A stretch of 64,000 nucleotides of DNA. Source: Planoprotostelium fungivorum. Lineage: Eukaryota; Evosea; Variosea; Cavosteliida; Cavosteliaceae. The stretch's first letter is position 1, and each line of letters begins with the position of its first letter. The stretch lies in assembly GCA_003024175.1 (NCBI GenBank), contig MDYQ01000292.1, positions 1-64,000 on the forward strand. The letters run 5' to 3'. The notes below the pieces were generated by a model, which saw only the letters and a program-made list of their open reading frames with translations, had not been told where the DNA came from and did no database searches. The translations under genes were made by a program, and so were the position numbers. Below are positions 58,921 to 64,000 of this stretch, piece after piece.

Positions 58921-60903
58921 TCAAGAGAAGTTGATGCCCTGAGCCAGAGGAAGAGACTTTCCATAGTTGATCGTGCTGGTGACTCTCCTCATGTACTGCT
59001 TCCAAGAGTCACCACCGCTCTCTCTGCCACCTCCTGTCTCTTTCTCTCCACCGAATGCTCCTCCCACTTCAGCACCATTCGTCGGCACGTTGACGTTGAC
59101 GATACCACAGTCTGAGCCGCTGGGGCCGATCCATTTGAATGCATTGCCGACGTTGCGAGTGAACAGACTCGATGACAGACCCTGTGGCACTTCGTTGTTG
59201 TACAGGATGGCGTTCTCGATGGATGAGCACTTGATGATGTAGAGGATGGGAACAAAGAGCTCTTCTTTGACGATGGGCTTGTCGTGCTCGATCGTGACGA
59301 TGGTTGGCTCGACGAAATTTCCACCGTTCGTGCCGAGGAAGTTGCCTCCGGCGATGATCTTGCCGCCTTCGCTCTGGATTCTCTTCAGACCTTCGGTGTA
59401 TTCCTTGACAGCCGATTGAGTGTGGAGGGGTCCACACAAGACACCTGGAAGAGATGAGCGTCATGATGATGATGGCGATGTGAAATGGATGATGATGTGA
59501 TCATGGTGTGGAAGAGATGATGCGATCGTGATCATGAGATGATGGTGAGTCGTGGTGTACCTTCTTCTAATGGGCTTCCGATCTTGATGGTCTTGTACGC
59601 TCTGGTCAGACGATCCACCACCTCATCGTACACCTTCTCGTGGACGATCTGATCATCACCATTAGCTCTCATCTTCCATCTCTTCTCTCACCAATCTTCT
59701 GCAGGTCGTGCAACGTTGACCGCAAGTGCCTACGGCAGCGAAGAGAGCTGAACGGACGGCCATGTCGATGTCTGCATCATCCATGATGATGAGGGCGTTG
59801 TTGCCTCCCAACTCTAAGATGGTTCTACCGAAGCGAGAGTGAACCGAAGTGCTGACACGGGTTCCAATCTGCATCATGCGATCAGATGATGATGTCGAAT
59901 GGACGCGAAGAGGTGCATGCGTGCACGATCCCATGTGGACGTGATGTGAAAGATGATGAGTCGTTCGGATGTGATGGAGATGATCTGAGGGGACTCACGT
60001 TGGTAGATCCGGTGAATGAAACGAGGGCCAGCCTCTTATCTTGAATGAGAAGCTCACCAATGGATCTGCCGGGGCCGCAGATGAGAGAGAAGATGGCGGG
60101 GGGAACGTTCATCTTCTTTAAGACACGATCGACGATCTTTGTGATGGCGATGCTGCAGAGAGACGTAGTGGTGGCACCCTTCCAGATCTGAGCGTTACCG
60201 CAGATGAGACTGAGAGCTGCGTTCCAGCCACACACGGCCATTGGAAAGTTGAAGGCAGTGATGACACCGATGAGACCGAGGGGGTTCCAGTTCTCCAGCA
60301 TGAAATGCTCGGGTCCTAACGTGGAGATGAGATGAAGAAATGCACTTGAGGAAGATGGGATGGAAAATGATATGGGAACGTAATCGAGAAGATGGATGGA
60401 TGCAAGTGGAGAGACTCACTCTCTGATGGCAACACTTGTCCTCCGATGGTTCTGGACATTCCTTGTGCCATGTCACAGATATCGACAAACTCTTGGACTT
60501 CTCCTCTTCCTTCGACGAGGATCTTTCCCATCTCTAATGAGACGAGCTTGCCGAGAGGCTCGATGAACTTCTGGACCTCTTGACCGATGGCTCTGACGAG
60601 TTCTCCTCTCTTCGGCATGGGAGTGGCTTGCCATTCCACCGTTGTAGCTTGCATGCTCTTGATGCAGCGCTCATAGTCGGCGGCGGTACCCTGTATGACG
60701 TCAGTTTTTGTGATCGTATTGGAAAATGAGATGTAACTCACTCCTCTAATTCTTGCAATGGGCTTGTTGTTAGCAGGGTTCACGGTTGTGAAATACTCCC
60801 CAGAACCGAACCATTCTCCATCGTAGACTCCTTCATTCTCCTCCTCAATGCCCAACTCCTTCAGGAAGGGATAGTCTTTGAATGTGAGTTCTGCGTTGCT
60901 CAT
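58921..60903 (-). CDS. ALDH7A1: ALDH7A1-like alpha-aminoadipic semialdehyde dehydrogenase (antiquitin)
   Basis: ATG at 60903 ([20 protein letters not shown]), stop at 58921. Exons joined across short introns give the ALDH7 order: [67 protein letters not shown] with WKGATTTSL (cofactor site); [28 protein letters not shown], where the Glu is the general base; [13 protein letters not shown], which holds the catalytic Cys; [16 protein letters not shown]; then [29 protein letters not shown] and [14 protein letters not shown]. The enzyme oxidises alpha-aminoadipic semialdehyde in lysine breakdown, with NAD, in mitochondria or cytosol; no obvious mitochondrial presequence is seen. Introns near 59460-59570 and 59880-59995 are GATGATG-rich. 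Confidence 0.93.
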
Positions 60904-61173
60904 GTTGGGTGTTGGAGGTTTGGAGGTTTGCTTTGTGTGTTCTTCTCTTCCGGCGTCTGTCAGTTGTCGACATTGTTGGATTACAATTTACAAATCAGGG
61001 AAACCTTTCACCCCTTTGAAACGCTCCTGTTTTGCGATCGTCGCGTCATCAACATCGAGATTGACTGACTCTCCTGCCGCTTGTGAAAGGAGATCCAAGA
61101 GAAGATATGACGGCTTATATACCGAATGACCTCCAGGTGGGGCAATGGATAGAAAGAAGATGGAGAGACTGAT

Positions 61174-61957
61174 ATGGGCGTCAAGTTTGTCAAAGGACAA
61201 CATGTGGATTTTAGTGATCTCATGTCGAAGAAACAGACCGTTTTTGTATTTGAATTCTGGGTGATATGATGGAATGGTCACTGTGAATACTTACGTCCAC
61301 TCAGGCCACATGGTGTGGGCCATGCAGACAGACCGTAGGTCATCTCACACAATTACAGAAGCAATACGAATCACAGAATGTCATCTTTGTGGGCATCTCT
61401 GATGAAGATGAAAAGGTGGGTATCTTCTGTTTTTTTCTCGATCTCATCATCCTCTGCAAAAGATCTAATGGACTCAATCATTTCAGACGGTGAAACGTTT
61501 TGTCGATCAAATGGGAGGTAAGATGGATTACCGCGTCGCTATCGATCGAACCCGGAAGATGAACGAGAACTATATGCAGAGTTTCAACGTAAGAGGTGAG
61601 ATTGTCTTCGTGTGTGGCCTCCATCAAACGTGAGAAAGGCATACCTCACGCTTTCGTCGTGGACAAGGAGGGTAAAGTAGCTTGGCACGGTCATCCAGGA
61701 GAGGGTGAGACAACGCCATCATGATCCATCCTCTAAAGATGCATCATCTCATTCCGACAGGTAGCTTCGGTGTAGAGATACAGAAGGCAGTCAACGCGAG
61801 AGCGAAGCCGAGCATCGATCACAAGAGCATGAGTGAAGAACAGCAGAACGTCTTGTCGGTGTCTGACATCAAGTCCATCCTCAAATATCATCACGTCGAT
61901 TTCTCTGGCGCAGTGGAAAAGCAAGACTTGTTAGACCTTTTAAGAACCAAGTGTTGA
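61174..61957 (+). CDS. Thioredoxin-fold (TlpA/AhpC-type) protein with small C-terminal helical domain
   Basis: Exons from the ATG at 61174 read GVKFVKGQHVDFSDLMSKKQ then TVFVFEFW; across an intron WATWCGPCRQT with the redox-active CxxC; QKQYESQNVIFVGISDEDEK; VKRFVDQMGGKMDYRVAID; then GIPHAFVVDKEGKVAWHGHP, with the cis-Pro motif IPHAFVVD typical of TlpA-like thioredoxins. The last exon adds VLSVSDIKSILKYHHVDFSG followed by VEKQDLLDLLRTKC. This is a short two-helix unit that looks like a SAP/MANF-C-type fold, an uncommon partner for a thioredoxin domain. The product probably catalyses thiol-disulfide exchange. The first ATG follows an in-frame TAG, but the domain seems to start abruptly, so an upstream exon may exist. 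Confidence 0.75.
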
Positions 61958-62010
61958 TCGTGAAAAATAAAACTCGGGTTTATCTTTTTCTTGAGGGCAA
62001 CGTGGAAGTT

Positions 62011-64000
62011 TCACATTTCTTCGTTGAGAAGAAGTGGCTCGTCATCGATGTGATCTCTCTTCTTACATTTCGTCAAAAGTTGGTGGATGATGATGATCAG
62101 ACTCGTCACGAACGGTAACGCGATGATGATCTGCACTGCTTCAGTCTCATCCATACAGAACGACTGTTCACCAGAAAGGCGTGAGAGTATCTCTCTTCCA
62201 GCTGTCCGTTCAGCAACGTCAGACAGCACAGAGACAGAAGACATATTGTCTCTAGCCACTGCCCTGCTGCTGTGACGAAAGGTGTGAAGACGAGATGCAG
62301 AAAGAGAGCAGTGAGAAGCAGAAACCGCATCACTGTCGCTGACCTGTGTCACGTCAGTCTCAGTCCAGTACAAGGTGCTCACCATCGCTCGTCAGTGATG
62401 AACACATATGCCACTGCTATCACTACTCGTCTCACCATGTACACACTTTCCCAGTACCTGCTCTCATGTCACTCTCTCTTCTGCTTGTACCTGTTGATCA
62501 GTCTGTGCTCACTTTGTAGACTGTCTGTAGCAGCCGTCTAAGACCATGAGCACATCTCTGCCTGTCTCTCTTTCCGTCCCTTTCAGTCTTCGCCTGCATG
62601 GTGTCACAACTGATCACACAGAGATGTTGCCTCACCTGATAAAGAGGAGAAGAAGAGGAGAAGGTAGCAACAGGATAGATGCCACTGAGACAAACGGTGT
62701 TCTCCACCACTGATCGCATCTCTCTGTTCCTGCGTTGTACATCACCCATCGCTCAGGCTCAATCTGTCTTCTCTCAGTCTTCTCCTCTCATGCTTCGTTC
62801 TTCTGTTGTCTTCCCTCACCTCTATGCAGAAGTACAGCTTCAGATATGACCCTATCAGCCCGCTGTACATCAGCAAGAAACCTGCCACAAGGCCTGTTGT
62901 GCACCGACTCAGCATGCTTCTCTTGTCCAGCGCTTGTGTCAGAAACATGATCTTTCGCCGTGGTATTGTACAGCCCATCTTGTGATACAACAGGGCACTC
63001 AGACAGGCAAAGAGGAAGAGAAAGATAGTGCCAGCTGGAATGTAGAGAGATATGAGCTCTCTCTCAATGTAGTGCATACTTCCAACGCAGAAACCAAGCA
63101 AAGAAGAGCCCATGTTGGTGGGCGTAGTGAACAGAGAAGAGAACATCGTGATGATGCTGTTCTGTCTCTCTTGTTTTACTGTTGTTATCAGTCTCGATGA
63201 ACAAGATGTATATAGCATAGTACTCACGTAAGAGTGGGACCGTCTGTACAAAGTATGACATCGACTTCCACATTGACCCATCTCCTATCGGTAGGAACAG
63301 CAGCACTGTCACGTAGACGAAAGGGATGATAGAGAGCAGTCCTATCCACTCGTGTCTGCAGTGATCGACAGGCAGACAAGCAGATGTGAGAAAGCCAAGT
63401 GTGTAGCCATCTGCACAGCCGCCACACAGCTCGCCACTGCGATGACCGATGCATGAGCTGTTCCACAGATGAGCTGTCTCGTTGCAGTAGCCGCTGGGAC
63501 AGTTGTGACAGATGAGCTGTTGTAAACTGTTCTTTCCACACCAATAATTTGGTTTAGCCTGTGGCATATGAACAACTACAGATGACGACGACACGTCAGC
63601 GTCTGATCACAGTGATGATGCTGACGACACAGAGCTGATGATGATTCGGACGATGACTATGATGATCGGTTGAACAATCACAAAGGTGGTAGATATCATG
63701 AGGTAAGATAAATATGGCTGACCTGGGGTGTCTTTCCGTCGATGCATTCTACACCCTTCTCTGGACATCTCGTGCACTCGTTGCCCTTCTCTACATCCCC
63801 TACCACTTCTCCTCTGCCCAGAAAGTATGTGCCACTTGCACACGGTCTACAGCTCCACACAAGAGAAGAAGAGGCGTTGGATGATGCCAAGTATCTCTCT
63901 TCTGCACAAGACAGTGACACGTTCTCGTGGTCGTACTTGCCATACAGATACAGGACAGAGTGATCGTTGAGAGGGTTATCTACATCATCTTCCACGATAA
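62011..64000 (-). CDS. Beta-helix / Cys-rich / seven-TM surface protein, copy F (5' part beyond window)
   Basis: C-terminal half of a sixth family member, stop at 62011, continuing past the right edge. From the edge inward: the end of the beta-helix domain (SLSCAEERYLASSNASSSL), the Cys-rich module (CRPCASGTYFLGRGE, CTRCPEKGVECIDGK, CHNCPSGYCNE, CGGCADGYTLGF), and membrane segments near 63310 (FVYVTVLLFLPIGDG), 63030 (IFLFLFACLSALLY), 62880 (TGLVAGFLLMYSGLIGSYL), 62670, 62440, 62210-62330 (MRFLLLTALFLHLVFTPF) and 62110 (IIIALPFVTSLIIIIH). The tail ends DDEPLLLNEEM. Several blocks, including noncoding ones around 62500-62600, are nearly the same as in copies A and B. Confidence 0.8.

Noticed and set aside
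60988-61281. Minus-strand frame of about 97 codons ending KGVKGFPDL
   Set aside because: It overlaps the start of the thioredoxin-fold gene on the other strand, and no splice-linked partner exons or known motif were found. Some of it looks protein-like, so it is not fully excluded.

Overview
The window looks like the left end of a chromosome from a ciliated, intron-rich protist, most likely an amoebozoan and possibly a protosteloid amoeba such as Protostelium/Planoprotostelium (inference; no search could be run). The reasons are: about 425 bp of C-rich CCCTAAA telomeric repeat at the left edge; very many short GT-AG introns (about 26-60 nt); large single-pass receptor kinases with IPT/TIG and beta-helix ectodomains; and eukaryotic housekeeping genes, including two cilium-linked ones (LZTFL1-like and DZIP1-like).

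Layout. (1) 1-425: telomere. (2) 474-14991 and 15108-21555: two tandem giant receptor-kinase genes on the + strand. The first has at least 25 IPT/TIG repeats, a short LRR stretch, a right-handed beta-helix region, one membrane segment and a tyrosine-kinase-like domain. It appears to lose its 5' end at the telomere. The second has a signal peptide, a beta-helix ectodomain, a membrane segment and a kinase. (3) 21572-24346: a class I/II aminotransferase (-) and a multi-pass membrane protein (+). (4) 24347-25572: gene-poor spacer with a long foldback repeat. (5) 25573-34268: three copies or part-copies (-) of a large family with signal peptide, beta-helix, Cys-rich module and about seven membrane segments, interrupted by a one-base assembly gap at 30821; a decayed fragment follows at about 34.4 kb. 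(6) 34776-50663: a compact housekeeping island with IFRD-like, ALG11, SET methyltransferase, LZTFL1, F-BAR/SH3, a four-TM protein, PAAF1, METTL18/HPM1 and DZIP1-like genes. (7) 50868-58869: two more members of the membrane family on the + strand. (8) 58921-61957: ALDH7A1 (-) and a thioredoxin-fold protein (+). (9) 62011-64000: a sixth member of the family (-), cut by the window edge.

The most notable system is the surface-receptor repertoire near this chromosome end. Two beta-helix receptor kinases and six beta-helix/7TM family copies lie within 64 kb. In the 7TM family the C-terminal membrane halves, introns included, are almost the same between copies, while the outer beta-helix domains differ a great deal. 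Together with IPT-domain ectodomains, this would fit a diversifying recognition or adhesion repertoire, but that function is inference.

Coordinates of multi-exon genes are given as start-codon to stop-codon spans, introns included. Splice sites were read by eye from GT-AG borders and frame continuity, so single exon borders may be off.
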